A stretch of 64,000 nt of DNA, taken from assembly GCF_900113665.1 (NCBI RefSeq), contig NZ_FOQD01000007.1:238543-302542 (forward strand). The letters are read 5' to 3'. Under the pieces are notes generated by a model, which was not told where the DNA came from, did not search any database, and saw only the letters and a list, made by a program, of their open reading frames with translations. This document shows positions 26,375-34,312 of this stretch, piece after piece. The translations under genes and the position numbers were made by a program. The stretch comes from Planctomicrobium piriforme (GTDB lineage: Bacteria; Planctomycetota; Planctomycetia; Planctomycetales; Planctomycetaceae). The stretch's first letter is position 1. Every line of letters begins with the position of its first letter.

Positions 26375-27865
26375 ATGCGATGGTGCCCACGCTGGCGTGG
26401 AACTTGCCTGATCGCGGCGGCGTGCTGGATGCTGGGAATCGGTCTCCTGGCAGCAGACCCTGTCGCGCGAGAGCCGAACGACAATTCGGCCCCTCACCCC
26501 CAGCCCCTCTCCCCGGAGTACCGGGGCGAGGGGAGAATGAAGGCCAGCGCTGACGGTTGGAAGGCTGGCGTTTCACGGGTGAAGATCACGCCGTCGCAGC
26601 CGACGCCGATGGCCGGATACATCAGCCGAGGGACGCGGCCTGCGGAAGGGACGCTGACAGACCTGTGGTGCAAAGTGCTGGTGCTGGAAGACACGCAAGG
26701 CCATCGCGCCGCGCTCGTCACACTCGATCTGGTGGGGATCGACCGACAGCTCTCACAAAAAATCTGCCAACAGGTGCAGGAGCAACAGCACTGGGATCGG
26801 AGCCAGATTGCGATCTGCTGTTCTCACACGCATACCGGACCGGCGGTCGGTAAGAATCTGGCGCTGATGAGTTACCTGCAATGCGATGCAGCGGGACGAA
26901 AAGTGCTGGATGACTACGCTGAGTTCCTGAAGACCTCGATTGTGGAAGCGGTGCAGCGGGGCGTCGAGAACCTGAAACCTGCGACATTGGCGTGGGGGAG
27001 CGGCGAGGCGACGTTTGCGGTGAATCGTCGAGCAAATCCCGCACCTGAAGTTCCGCAACGGCGGGCAGAAGGGAAGCTGCAGGGGCCAAGTGATTATGCG
27101 GTGCCGGTGCTGGCCGTGCGTCAGGGTGATCAGCTCGCAGCACTCGTGTTTGGGTATGCCTGCCACTGCACCACTCTGGCGAGCATGGAATGGTCGGGCG
27201 ATTACGCGGGTTTCGCGCAGATTGATCTGGAGCGGGACTTCCCCGGTTGTCAGGCGATGTTCTGGGCAGGTTGCGGAGCCGACCAGAATCCCCTGCCGCG
27301 ACAAACAGTCGAGCTGGCAAAGGAGTACGGGAAGCAGTTGGCGACGGCGGTGACGAAGGTGATGCAGAGCCCCATGACGCCGCTGCCTGCGGAGCTGAAG
27401 ACGAGTTACGTCGAGATTGCGTTGCCACTAGCAACATTGCCCACCCGCGAACAACTTCTGACCGACGCGATGTCCATGAATGCGGTCATCGCGCTACGGG
27501 CCAAGACGCTGCTGGAACAGATCGATCGGGGTGAACCATTGTCGCCGACGTATCCGTATCCCGTGGCGATGTGGAAGCTGGGGAAGCAGATCGACTTCGT
27601 CATTCTGGGAGGCGAGGTGGTCGTCGACTATGCAATTCGGCTTAAGGACGAACTGTCAGGCGAGCGGTCATCACCTGAGCAGGTGTGGTGTGCCGGCTAT
27701 GCGAACGACATGATGGCCTACATTCCCTCCAGACGGGTGCTGCTCGAAGGAGGTTATGAAGGGGGCGGCGCGATGCTCTACTACGGGTTGCCGACCGTGT
27801 GGGCACCGGAAGTTGAGGAGATGATCGTCGACGCGGTGAAAGGGCAGGCAAAGCGTACAGAGTGA
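26375..27865 (+). CDS. Neutral/alkaline ceramidase-like secreted protein carrying an in-frame palindromic repeat
   Basis: 496 residues. A signal peptide (CLIAAACWMLGIGLLAA) is followed at residues about 38-54 by SAPHPQPLSPEYRGEGR, which is the direct translation of a family A element. The mature domain then starts at about 62 (AGVSRVKITPSQPTPMAGYI). Family motifs are ICCSHTHTGPAVGKN with paired histidines, LVFGYACHCTTL and FWAGCGADQNP, as in the metal-dependent neutral ceramidase fold. Planctomycete members are many and probably act on varied lipids or glycoconjugates. AAAGGAACCTGCCA precedes the ATG at 26375. An internal ATG at 26538 just after the repeat could also start translation, but would lose the signal peptide. 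Confidence 0.85.
   Translation: MRWCPRWRGTCLIAAACWMLGIGLLAADPVAREPNDNSAPHPQPLSPEYRGEGRMKASADGWKAGVSRVKITPSQPTPMAGYISRGTRPAEGTLTDLWCKVLVLEDTQGHRAALVTLDLVGIDRQLSQKICQQVQEQQHWDRSQIAICCSHTHTGPAVGKNLALMSYLQCDAAGRKVLDDYAEFLKTSIVEAVQRGVENLKPATLAWGSGEATFAVNRRANPAPEVPQRRAEGKLQGPSDYAVPVLAVRQGDQLAALVFGYACHCTTLASMEWSGDYAGFAQIDLERDFPGCQAMFWAGCGADQNPLPRQTVELAKEYGKQLATAVTKVMQSPMTPLPAELKTSYVEIALPLATLPTREQLLTDAMSMNAVIALRAKTLLEQIDRGEPLSPTYPYPVAMWKLGKQIDFVILGGEVVVDYAIRLKDELSGERSSPEQVWCAGYANDMMAYIPSRRVLLEGGYEGGGAMLYYGLPTVWAPEVEEMIVDAVKGQAKRTE
26490..26535. repeat. Dispersed palindromic element, family A, copy 3, inside a coding sequence
   Basis: A 46-base copy with hairpin CCCCGG-AGTA-CCGGGG at 26511-26526. It is read in frame as APHPQPLSPEYRGEG within the ceramidase-like gene, between signal peptide and catalytic domain. 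It differs from copy 2 at only a few positions. Confidence 0.92.
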
Positions 27866-27896
27866 AGGCGGATTGAGAATCGTCAGTTCGCATAAG

Positions 27897-27954
27897 CCCC
27901 TCACCCCCGGCCCCTCTCCCCGCCATGTTCGTTTTCTGGCCGGGGCGAGGGGGG
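27897..27954. repeat. Dispersed palindromic element, family A, variant copy 4
   Basis: The left half, CCCCTCACCCCCGGCCCCTC, and the right half, CCGGGGCGAGGGGG, are as in the other copies. The central tetraloop is replaced by a longer segment, GCCATGTTCGTTTTCTGGC, which itself has complementary ends (GCCA/TGGC). It lies between convergent genes (ceramidase-like and old yellow enzyme). Confidence 0.8.
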
Positions 27955-27964
27955 CTGACAGTTC

Positions 27965-29032
27965 TCAATGTCGCGCGACGGCGCGGGCGTATTGCGGCGG
28001 TAACAGAGTTGCGGCTTGTTCTGCCCCGAGCGTGCGGGCGGCGTGGTACGGCCAGTACGGATCTCGCAACACTTCGCGGGCCAGCAATATCAGATCCACA
28101 TCGTGTTCCTGCAGCGCCTGCTCCGCCTGATGCGGGTCGGTGATGATCCAGCCGACGCCGGTTGGAATCTGCGCGGCGATGGGGACCATGAAGCCTGGCG
28201 CCCACGGGATCTGCGAGATATCCGGGACGACAAAGCCGTGGCTGACATCCAGCAGGTCGAGTCCCAGGTCTTTGAGGCGCCGGACCAGTTCGATCGACTC
28301 TTCCACCGTGACCCCGCCGTCGATCCAGTCGGTGACGGAGAGTCGCACTGTGAGGGGCAACCGTTCCGGCCAGACTTCTCTCACGGCGGTGAACGTTTCA
28401 ATCAGAAAGCGAATGCGGTTTTCGAAGCTGCCGCCGTAGTCGTCGGTGCGAAAGTTCGAGAGGGGCGAGTAGAACTCATGGGCGAGATACCCGTGCGCGA
28501 AATGGATTTCGAGCCATTCGAAGCCAGCGGCGAGCGATCTCTGAGCAGCGGCGACAAACTGCTGCTGCACATGCCGGATGTCTTCGACGGTCATCTCTCG
28601 CGGCACTTTCCAGAGGTTCCCTCCGAAGGCGACGGCCGAAGGGGCGATGGTGTCCCAGCCCCCTTGATCGTTCGGAAGATGGGCGTCTCCTTCCCAGGGC
28701 TTTTGTGCGCTCCCCTTCCGGCCCGCGTGTGCGATCTGAATTCCCGGGACTGCACCGTGCTCTCGCATGAATCTCGCCATGCGGGCGAACGGTTCGACAT
28801 GGTCATCGAGGTAGATGCCGCTGTCGAACGGGCTGATGCGACCTTCTGGAGAGACGCCGGATGCTTCCACAATCACCAGACCGGCCCCGCCGACGGCCCG
28901 CGAGCCGAGATGCACCAGGTGCCAGTCGTTGGGGAAACCGTTGTCGGATGAATACTGACACATCGGCGAGACGACGATGCGATTGCGGAGCGTTACATCC
29001 TTCAACTGATACTTTTCGAACAGACGCGGCAT
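27965..29032 (-). CDS. namA: NADPH:flavin oxidoreductase, old yellow enzyme family (YqjM/NamA type)
   Basis: 355 residues, the usual length. The ATG at 29032 has AGGAAAG upstream and gives MPRLFEKYQLKDVTLRNRIV. OYE-family motifs are SPMCQYSSDNGFPNDWHLVH (the cysteine of the YqjM class next to FMN), GAGLVIVEASGVSPEGRIS, IQIAHAGRKGS, FEWLEIHFAHGYLAHEFYSP and LVRRLKDLGLDLLDVSHGF, ending with the FMN-phosphate loop LARELV-like segment LAREVLRDPYWPYHAA. It reduces activated C=C bonds using NADPH; the natural substrate is unknown. It is the last gene of a minus-strand run that contains a LacI regulator and two Gfo/Idh/MocA proteins. Confidence 0.95.
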   Translation of the reverse strand: MPRLFEKYQLKDVTLRNRIVVSPMCQYSSDNGFPNDWHLVHLGSRAVGGAGLVIVEASGVSPEGRISPFDSGIYLDDHVEPFARMARFMREHGAVPGIQIAHAGRKGSAQKPWEGDAHLPNDQGGWDTIAPSAVAFGGNLWKVPREMTVEDIRHVQQQFVAAAQRSLAAGFEWLEIHFAHGYLAHEFYSPLSNFRTDDYGGSFENRIRFLIETFTAVREVWPERLPLTVRLSVTDWIDGGVTVEESIELVRRLKDLGLDLLDVSHGFVVPDISQIPWAPGFMVPIAAQIPTGVGWIITDPHQAEQALQEHDVDLILLAREVLRDPYWPYHAARTLGAEQAATLLPPQYARAVARH

Positions 29033-29150
29033 GATGAAACTTTCCTGTATTGCGATCCAGCGGCCAACGCAGGCGGGCTGGAGCAATCATAAGTGCCGGC
29101 GCAAGAGCGTCCAGAACCTCACGCTTCCACAGACGATCAAACCAACGAAA

Positions 29151-30188
29151 TCATGTGGAATCGCGGACAATCAGCCGCGGCTGGACAATCCGGACACGAT
29201 CGGAAGTCGAGAGTTTGCCTGTTTGAGCAGCGAGCATCAGATCAACAGCCGCTTCTGCGTACGCGGCATGGCACTGGTCGATGGTCGTCAAACCCGGTTC
29301 GATCACATCAGCGATATCGAGATTGTCGTAGCCGGTAACGGCCACATCCCGCGGGACTTCGAGGTTGCGTCGTCGCAGGCCCTGAATCAAGCGCACTGCC
29401 CATTCATCGTTCGAGGCGATGATGGCGTCGGCCTTTTGTTCGATCACCAGTTGTTGAATGCAGGCGTCGACCACATCCGGCGTCGGCTTCTGCTTCGCCA
29501 ACGGGTTGACCCAGACGAGCTGCTGCCCGGCGGGCAAACGGTGTTGACGCACGGCGTCTTTCCAGGCCTGTTCGCGCAGCGTCATGAGCTGATCCGACAT
29601 CGACCAGAGCTGGATGCCGATGCGGCGTCGGCCGCGTTCGACCAGATGATCCACCAGCAACCGAATGGCGGCAGCAGTATCCACCCGTACGCAAGGCTGC
29701 GACTTCACCACCGGTGCTGCGTGGATAACCGCGCCTGGCTGGCCGCGAAAGATTGTCTGCAGATCCTTCCGCAGATCTTCCATGACGTCAAACAGACACA
29801 GCACGCCATCGATGCCGCGGGCACTGAAGTCTTCAAGATAGGTCTGAATTTCTTTCGGGTCATGATGTGCTTGACCGATCATGAGCCGGTAGCCGCGACG
29901 ATGGGCTTCGGCTTCCACAGCGGCAAGCCGAGCAGAGAACACGGCGATGTTCACCGTGTCGAGAATGACGCCGAGGATTTCGTTCGGCTTGCCGCGCAGT
30001 TGCTGGGCGGCGCGGTTGGGCCGATAGTCGAGTTCGTTCGCAATCTTCAAAACACGGGCCCGAGTTTCTTCCGAAACCCTTACGCGATCTTTTCCCGAGT
30101 GATTGAGAATATGCCCGACAGCCGCACGGGAAACGCCCGCCTGTCTGGCGATATCGATCAGTCGCGTGTTCCGACCCGAGCCTGACAT
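29151..30188 (-). CDS. LacI-family transcriptional regulator
   Basis: 345 residues. The ATG at 30188 gives MSGSGRNTRLIDIARQAGVS. The N-terminal helix-turn-helix RLIDIARQAGVSRAAVGHIL and hinge region (ANELDYRPNRAAQQLRG) are typical, and the rest is a periplasmic-binding-protein-like effector domain (EILGVILDTVNIAVFS, AIIASNDEWAVRLIQGLRRR, VAVTGYDNLDIADVIEPGLT). The recognition helix has the unusual 'SRAAVGHILN' rather than 'S.STVSR.LN'. No clear ribosome site is present because a low-complexity repeat precedes the start. It lies between a Gfo/Idh oxidoreductase and the old yellow enzyme gene, and probably responds to a sugar or sugar derivative. Confidence 0.93.
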   Translation of the reverse strand: MSGSGRNTRLIDIARQAGVSRAAVGHILNHSGKDRVRVSEETRARVLKIANELDYRPNRAAQQLRGKPNEILGVILDTVNIAVFSARLAAVEAEAHRRGYRLMIGQAHHDPKEIQTYLEDFSARGIDGVLCLFDVMEDLRKDLQTIFRGQPGAVIHAAPVVKSQPCVRVDTAAAIRLLVDHLVERGRRRIGIQLWSMSDQLMTLREQAWKDAVRQHRLPAGQQLVWVNPLAKQKPTPDVVDACIQQLVIEQKADAIIASNDEWAVRLIQGLRRRNLEVPRDVAVTGYDNLDIADVIEPGLTTIDQCHAAYAEAAVDLMLAAQTGKLSTSDRVRIVQPRLIVRDST

Positions 30189-30194
30189 TGCTGA

Positions 30195-30235
30195 TGAGGG
30201 GTGAGGGGACAGGGGTGAGGGGTGAGGGGTCAGGG
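30195..30235. repeat. Low-complexity G-rich tract of GAGGGGT units
   Basis: Repeated GAGGGGT/GAGGGGAC/GAGGGGTC units are immediately upstream of the LacI-family start codon, so they form its leader on the minus strand as pyrimidine-rich CCCCTCAC repeats. The composition is close to the left part of family A but there is no hairpin core. Confidence 0.7.
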
Positions 30236-30273
30236 AAATTCCGCGAGTGACTCCGTGGTCGCCAGTCGTCGCG

Positions 30274-31713
30274 TTAGACGTTCTCGGGAACAACATAGGG
30301 TTCGCGGTAAGTCCGTTTCAACAGTCCGTTCGCAGCAGGCGACTGGGGGAAGGTTTGTGATTCGGGATCGAAGGTGAGTGCGGCTCCGAGTTCGATCGTC
30401 GTTTTCGCCAGTGGAATCTGGTTGGCGTCCAAATGTTCGACGAGTCGTCGGCCGGTTTCTCCGAACAGCGGTTCAGACTGAATGCGCTCGTTCGCGGCGG
30501 CCAGCGGCAGCGGTTCTCCGAGCCGGTGCGAAATGTTGCCGAGATGACACAGGCTCGAGGACAGGTGCCCTTGCGGCAGACTGCAGTTGAGATCGGAAGT
30601 GTTTCTCGAGCGCAGTGCTTTGACGAAGTTTTCGCGATGCACTTGACGTCCGCTGTCGCCGCCGACTTCGCCGGTGATCTCGCGAACCGCTTTCCCTGCC
30701 TTGTCGTACACAGTCCCCTTGTCGAAGCCGACATAGCTGCCGTGTTCGCAATCGACGACGATGCCGACTCCCAGACCGCGGTACTTCGTATTCTCTTTTG
30801 TGTTGGCCCGCTCAGGGAGGTTGCGAATTTCCATGATGATGGGGGCAGGCTCATACCCGTAGTGGATGATGTGCGTGTTCGGGGTTTCGCCGTTGTCGTC
30901 CCAGGCATAACGGCCCCCCATGCTCCAGACGCTGCGAGGGAATTCCTTGACCCCCAGCGCGGTCCGGGCGAGATCGAGAACATGAGGTCCGTTGTTGCCG
31001 AGTTCGCCGTTCCCAATGTCCCAGTACCAGTGCCAGTCGTAGTGGTACTTGTTCCGCAAAATGGGCGTCGGGGCGGGACCGGACCAGAGATCGTGATTCA
31101 CCTCTGGCGGCGGAGATTGCGGCTTCGCCACCCGACCGATCGATTCGCGGCGGTTATAGTAAAGGGCCCGTACGCAGTTGATCTTCCCCAGCGCACCGGC
31201 CTGCAGTTCCTTGAACCATGCCTGCATGTAATCCAGGCTCCGGCGCTGGATGCCGACCTGAACGATTCGCTGATATTTGTCGGCGGCTTTGATCATCTGG
31301 CCTGCTTCCCAGATGTTGTACGAGCAGGGCTTTTCAACGTAGACGTCTTTGCCCGCCTGACAGGCCCAGATCGTGCCGAGCGCATGCCAGTGATTCGGCA
31401 CTGCGAGGACGACGACATCGACGCCGGGATCATCGAACACCTGACGCAGGTCAGCGTACTGCTTGATGGCGCCGAATTCTTTTTCGAACTCCGTCGCCCG
31501 TTGGCCGAGCACCTTGCTGTCGACATCGCAGACCCCGACCACGCGGACGCCGGGGATCTTGGGAAAGTTCATCAGGTGCGTTTTGCCGATGTTATTCACG
31601 CCGATGACGGCGACGCGAATATCGGAGTTGGCGCCGAGGACGCGGGACCAGGGACGGATGGCGACGGTCGCAGCGGCGGCGGCCAGAAATCCTCGGCGAT
31701 TCAACTTCAGCAT
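30274..31713 (-). CDS. Gfo/Idh/MocA family oxidoreductase with Tat signal
   Basis: 479 residues. The ATG at 31713 has GGGAG upstream and opens MLKLNRRGFLAAAAATVAI, a twin-arginine signal. The Rossmann motif is VAVIGVNNIGKTHLMNF, followed by VGVCDVDS, VVVLAVPNHWHALGTIWACQ and KDVYVEKPCSYNIWEAGQM, the Gfo EKP motif containing the catalytic lysine. A C-terminal alpha/beta domain follows, with HYDWHWYWDIGNGELGNNGP and the DLAR segment typical of the large planctomycete/verrucomicrobial subfamily. Tat export implies the nucleotide cofactor is carried out pre-bound. Such proteins oxidise or epimerise sugars or amino sugars. It is second in a run after another Gfo/Idh gene. Confidence 0.93.
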   Translation of the reverse strand: MLKLNRRGFLAAAAATVAIRPWSRVLGANSDIRVAVIGVNNIGKTHLMNFPKIPGVRVVGVCDVDSKVLGQRATEFEKEFGAIKQYADLRQVFDDPGVDVVVLAVPNHWHALGTIWACQAGKDVYVEKPCSYNIWEAGQMIKAADKYQRIVQVGIQRRSLDYMQAWFKELQAGALGKINCVRALYYNRRESIGRVAKPQSPPPEVNHDLWSGPAPTPILRNKYHYDWHWYWDIGNGELGNNGPHVLDLARTALGVKEFPRSVWSMGGRYAWDDNGETPNTHIIHYGYEPAPIIMEIRNLPERANTKENTKYRGLGVGIVVDCEHGSYVGFDKGTVYDKAGKAVREITGEVGGDSGRQVHRENFVKALRSRNTSDLNCSLPQGHLSSSLCHLGNISHRLGEPLPLAAANERIQSEPLFGETGRRLVEHLDANQIPLAKTTIELGAALTFDPESQTFPQSPAANGLLKRTYREPYVVPENV

Positions 31714-31799
31714 GGGCCATCTCCCGGCAGTGGCAAGCGGCGTGAGGTGAGTGCAATTGTAGGCAGGCAAGTGCGAGATGTGGACAACACGGCCGATCG

Positions 31800-32804
31800 C
31801 TATTTGGCAGCGGTCTGTGCCGACTTCACGAACACGGGGATGCCCCCTTGCTTGTGACTTTCATTGGCGGCTTCCATGAAAGCCAGCACTTCCAAAGTTT
31901 CCCCGGTCGCAACAGGCGGGGCGCCGGTGCGGAAGAACTTCACGATCTCAACCAGCATCGGCTCATAACTCACCTTGACCGTGGCGGAAGCGATGCCGGC
32001 GGTCCCGAAGGCCATGGCGCCGAAGCCGGACTTGCCAGAGCGAATGCCGCGAAACGTGCCGACCCGGCCATCTTTCCAGACGCCGACCACTTCATCGGCT
32101 CCCTCGGTGCGAATACAGGCGACCGACTCACAGCCAGGCCCCATCAGCGTAAACAGGGTCTCGACTCCGTGGATGCCGTACCAGAAGAGATCGGGATGAT
32201 GCAGTTGCGTCGCGCACGGGCTGTAGGTGACGCACCCGGTGATGGCGCCAACGCCGCCCGACTTCTCCTTGAGCTGCAAAATCTCAGGTGCGAAGCGAAG
32301 CGAGGATGACGAGAAGCAGGGAACCTTGTGCTGGGCGGCGAGCGTGAAGATCTCGTCGGCTTCTGCGACAGAGTTCGTCATCGGCTTGTCAATAAACAGT
32401 TTCTTGCCCGCCGCGATGACGGCGGTCGCCTGCGGCAGATGCACGCGGCCGTCGACGCTGGTGATGATGACGGCGTCCACCTGAGAGACCAGTTCGTCGA
32501 TGCTGCCGACGATGGCAATTCCCTGATCGGCCAGGGTCTTCGTAAAGCCGGCGAGACGGTCGGCACTGACCGGGAGATCGGCACTACCGCCGGGAAAGGC
32601 GGCGACGATCTTCGCTCCTTCCAGGCCGGGATGCGTCTGCGGATCGTTGATCGCCTTGGCAAACGCAGGTGCGTGAGAGCTGTCGAGTCCGACGAGTCCA
32701 ATGCGGAGCATGGGTTCTTCCGCGAGGGCAGTGGCACAAAGTCCGGTCCACAGGGAGAGAACAATCAACGACGCGAACAGCCGGTGTGCGATCACGCTCA
32801 TCAT
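31800..32804 (-). CDS. Gfo/Idh/MocA-like oxidoreductase with Sec signal
   Basis: 334 residues. MMSVIAHRLFASLIVLSLWT to ALAEEP is a cleavable signal. The Rossmann segment is LRIGLVGLDSSHAPAFAKAI, a non-canonical glycine pattern (GLVGLDSSH), followed by VDAVIITSVDGRVHLPQA and KKLFIDKPMTNSVAEADEIF. The EKP motif therefore reads DKP. The C-terminal domain includes DLFWYGIHGVETLFTLMGPG. The family fold is clear, but Sec rather than Tat export of a nucleotide-binding protein is odd, so cofactor use is doubtful. It is the first gene of the minus-strand run; a 20-base palindrome is centred about 48 bases upstream of its start. Either of two adjacent ATGs could be used. Confidence 0.87.
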   Translation of the reverse strand: MMSVIAHRLFASLIVLSLWTGLCATALAEEPMLRIGLVGLDSSHAPAFAKAINDPQTHPGLEGAKIVAAFPGGSADLPVSADRLAGFTKTLADQGIAIVGSIDELVSQVDAVIITSVDGRVHLPQATAVIAAGKKLFIDKPMTNSVAEADEIFTLAAQHKVPCFSSSSLRFAPEILQLKEKSGGVGAITGCVTYSPCATQLHHPDLFWYGIHGVETLFTLMGPGCESVACIRTEGADEVVGVWKDGRVGTFRGIRSGKSGFGAMAFGTAGIASATVKVSYEPMLVEIVKFFRTGAPPVATGETLEVLAFMEAANESHKQGGIPVFVKSAQTAAK

Positions 32805-32842
32805 CCAAAATCAGGAGCCGGGAGGGAAGTGCGCTGGGAGAG

Positions 32843-32862
32843 ATGATATCTCGTGATATCAT
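32843..32862. promoter_or_regulatory. Operator-like 20-base palindrome with central CG
   Basis: The sequence ATGATATCTCGTGATATCAT has perfect eight-base arms and only one mismatched pair near the centre, with CG as the central dinucleotide. Even-length palindromes centred on CG are the normal operator shape of LacI-family repressors, and a LacI-family gene is in the run this site precedes. It lies 38 bases before the Gfo/Idh start codon, inside the expected promoter zone. The link to that regulator is inferred. Confidence 0.55.
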
Positions 32863-33149
32863 GAGGTGCAAGAAGTTTGTGGGAAGAAGCAGCAAGCGAA
32901 GGGGTCAGGGGCCAGGATTCAGAGGTCAGGGAAACGAAATGAATGAGTCGGACCCGTTTTGATCTCTCAAGTCCGTGCCCTGTTTTGCTCTGCGAACTCC
33001 GCGATCTTGGCGTTTCAATCTTCCTGAATCTGCGAACTCGGAATTGTTGAGAAAGTCCGTTAAATCGCGATGGTTTGACGAACTCAAATCGGGAGTCTGA
33101 CATCGCTGTCGATTGAGACTGCTCCGGAATGCCTGACGCTCCACGTTTG

Positions 33150-33195
33150 CCCCTCACCCCCTGCCCCTCTCTCCGGAGTACCGGAGCGAGGGGAG
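33150..33195. repeat. Dispersed palindromic element, family A, copy 5, with compensatory change
   Basis: A 46-base copy whose hairpin reads CTCCGG-AGTA-CCGGAG (33171-33186). Relative to copy 3, C to T at 33172 is balanced by G to A at 33185, preserving the pair. It ends about 20 bases before the GTG start of a DUF1080 gene. Confidence 0.88.
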
Positions 33196-33216
33196 ATAAA
33201 GCCGGAAAGCTCTTCC

Positions 33217-34086
33217 GTGAACATCAAGTCTCTTTTGTTGCTCGGGCTCGCTGTCTCGTTGTGTCTGTTCGCGGTTCCTGTTTCGCATGGAGCTGAGCCA
33301 GTAACCGCAAAGGTCGAGCCTGTCATTCCGACGGAGGTGATCCCGTTGCTCAACGGACGCGATCTCTCCTGCTTCTATACCTGGCTGATGGATGCCGGCT
33401 ACGAGGATCCGCGACGCATCTTTGTCGTGCAGCCGGACGGCATTCTGCGGATTTCCGGCGATGGTTTTGGCGGATTGATTACCCATCACGAGTATGCGAA
33501 TTACCACTTAGTAATGGAGTACCGCTGGGGAACTGCGACCTGGCTGACTCGAAAAGACCGTGCCCGTGATGGCGGGTTGCTGCTGCACTGCCAGGGAGTG
33601 GACGGGGGCTTCGGGGGTAAGGACGGCCAGCCTGGCCCGTGGATGACCTCGATCGAATGCCAGATCATTGAAGGGGGCGTCGGCGATATCCTCGTGCTCT
33701 CCGGCAAGAATGCGAAAGGGGAGCTGATCCCCGCTTCGGCCACCTGTTGCATTACCCGTGACCGCGATGGCGAAGCCGTCTGGACGCCAGGCGCCCCGCC
33801 GCAGGTGTTCCCCCGGGGTCGCATCAACTGGTCAGGCCGCGATCCGGACTGGAAAGATGTCGTCGGCATCCGCGGCAAGAACGACGTCGAGACGCCCGGC
33901 GAAGGCTGGACGACGCTGGAATGCTTCTGCTTCGGCGGCGAGATCGCCTACAAGGTGAACGGCGTGATCGTGAATCGCGCCAGCGACGTGCAACCGAATC
34001 ACGGAAAAATTCTGCTGCAGACGGAAGCGGCCGAAATGTACGTCCGCAGACTCGAACTACGGCCGCTCAAGGAAATGATTCCGTAA
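33217..34086 (+). CDS. DUF1080 (3-keto-disaccharide hydrolase-like) secreted protein
   Basis: 289 residues from a GTG at 33217 with GGAAAG upstream. The signal peptide is SLLLLGLAVSLCLFAVPVSH. The DUF1080 fold begins EVIPLLNGRDLSCFYTWLMD ('FNG.DL..W' type) and includes DGGLLLHCQGVDGGFGG, WMTSIECQIIEGGVGDILVL, GEGWTTLECFCFGG and a C-terminal IQTE-like strand ILLQTEAAEMYVRRLELRPL. This subclass takes the 'GLL.H.QG..G..W..S.E.QI.EGG.GD' form common in planctomycetes. It probably cleaves oxidised glycosides outside the cytoplasm. It diverges from the Gfo/Idh run, so the two may share control; a family A palindrome forms part of its leader. Confidence 0.92.
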   Translation: MNIKSLLLLGLAVSLCLFAVPVSHGAEPVTAKVEPVIPTEVIPLLNGRDLSCFYTWLMDAGYEDPRRIFVVQPDGILRISGDGFGGLITHHEYANYHLVMEYRWGTATWLTRKDRARDGGLLLHCQGVDGGFGGKDGQPGPWMTSIECQIIEGGVGDILVLSGKNAKGELIPASATCCITRDRDGEAVWTPGAPPQVFPRGRINWSGRDPDWKDVVGIRGKNDVETPGEGWTTLECFCFGGEIAYKVNGVIVNRASDVQPNHGKILLQTEAAEMYVRRLELRPLKEMIP

Positions 34087-34312
34087 TAACGGTGCCATAC
34101 GAGTTGCCCAAACGAGAATCACCGTCTCCTTCCCTGGTTATTCCGCCCTCCGCTCGAATCGCCTATCTGTTCATCCTATCCGCCTGTCTTTCCAGTACTT
34201 AGGCTGCAATTGCTGTTTTCGTGCCTGCCTCGTTCTTCGCGAAGTTTTCACGCGGTGCGTTAATTTGCACCGGTTGCTGGAAACATAAGAGGAACCAGAC
34301 CATTGAGGCCGT

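Larger units (their letters stand above)
32805..33216. other. 412-base divergent intergenic region with operator-like palindrome and family A repeat
   Basis: It separates a Gfo/Idh gene (minus) from a DUF1080 gene (plus). It contains the 32843-32862 palindrome, a low-complexity GGGGTCAGGGG/GGTCAGGG tract near 32900-32935, and a family A element at 33150-33195. No coding sequence is supported. Confidence 0.6.

Noticed and set aside
30189..30296. N-terminal extension of the LacI-family gene
   Set aside because: The extra residues (TPHPSPLSPHPSS) are translated from a low-complexity repeat and precede the conserved helix-turn-helix start; they are unlikely to be part of the protein.
30433..31857. 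474-codon plus-strand frame opposite the Gfo/Idh gene
   Set aside because: The minus strand encodes a full Gfo/Idh protein with Tat signal and ribosome site; the opposite frame is a composition artefact.
440..33195. Family A elements considered as rho-independent terminators
   Set aside because: The hairpins lack T tracts, and copies occur inside a coding sequence, within an operon and in a leader, so termination is not their general role.
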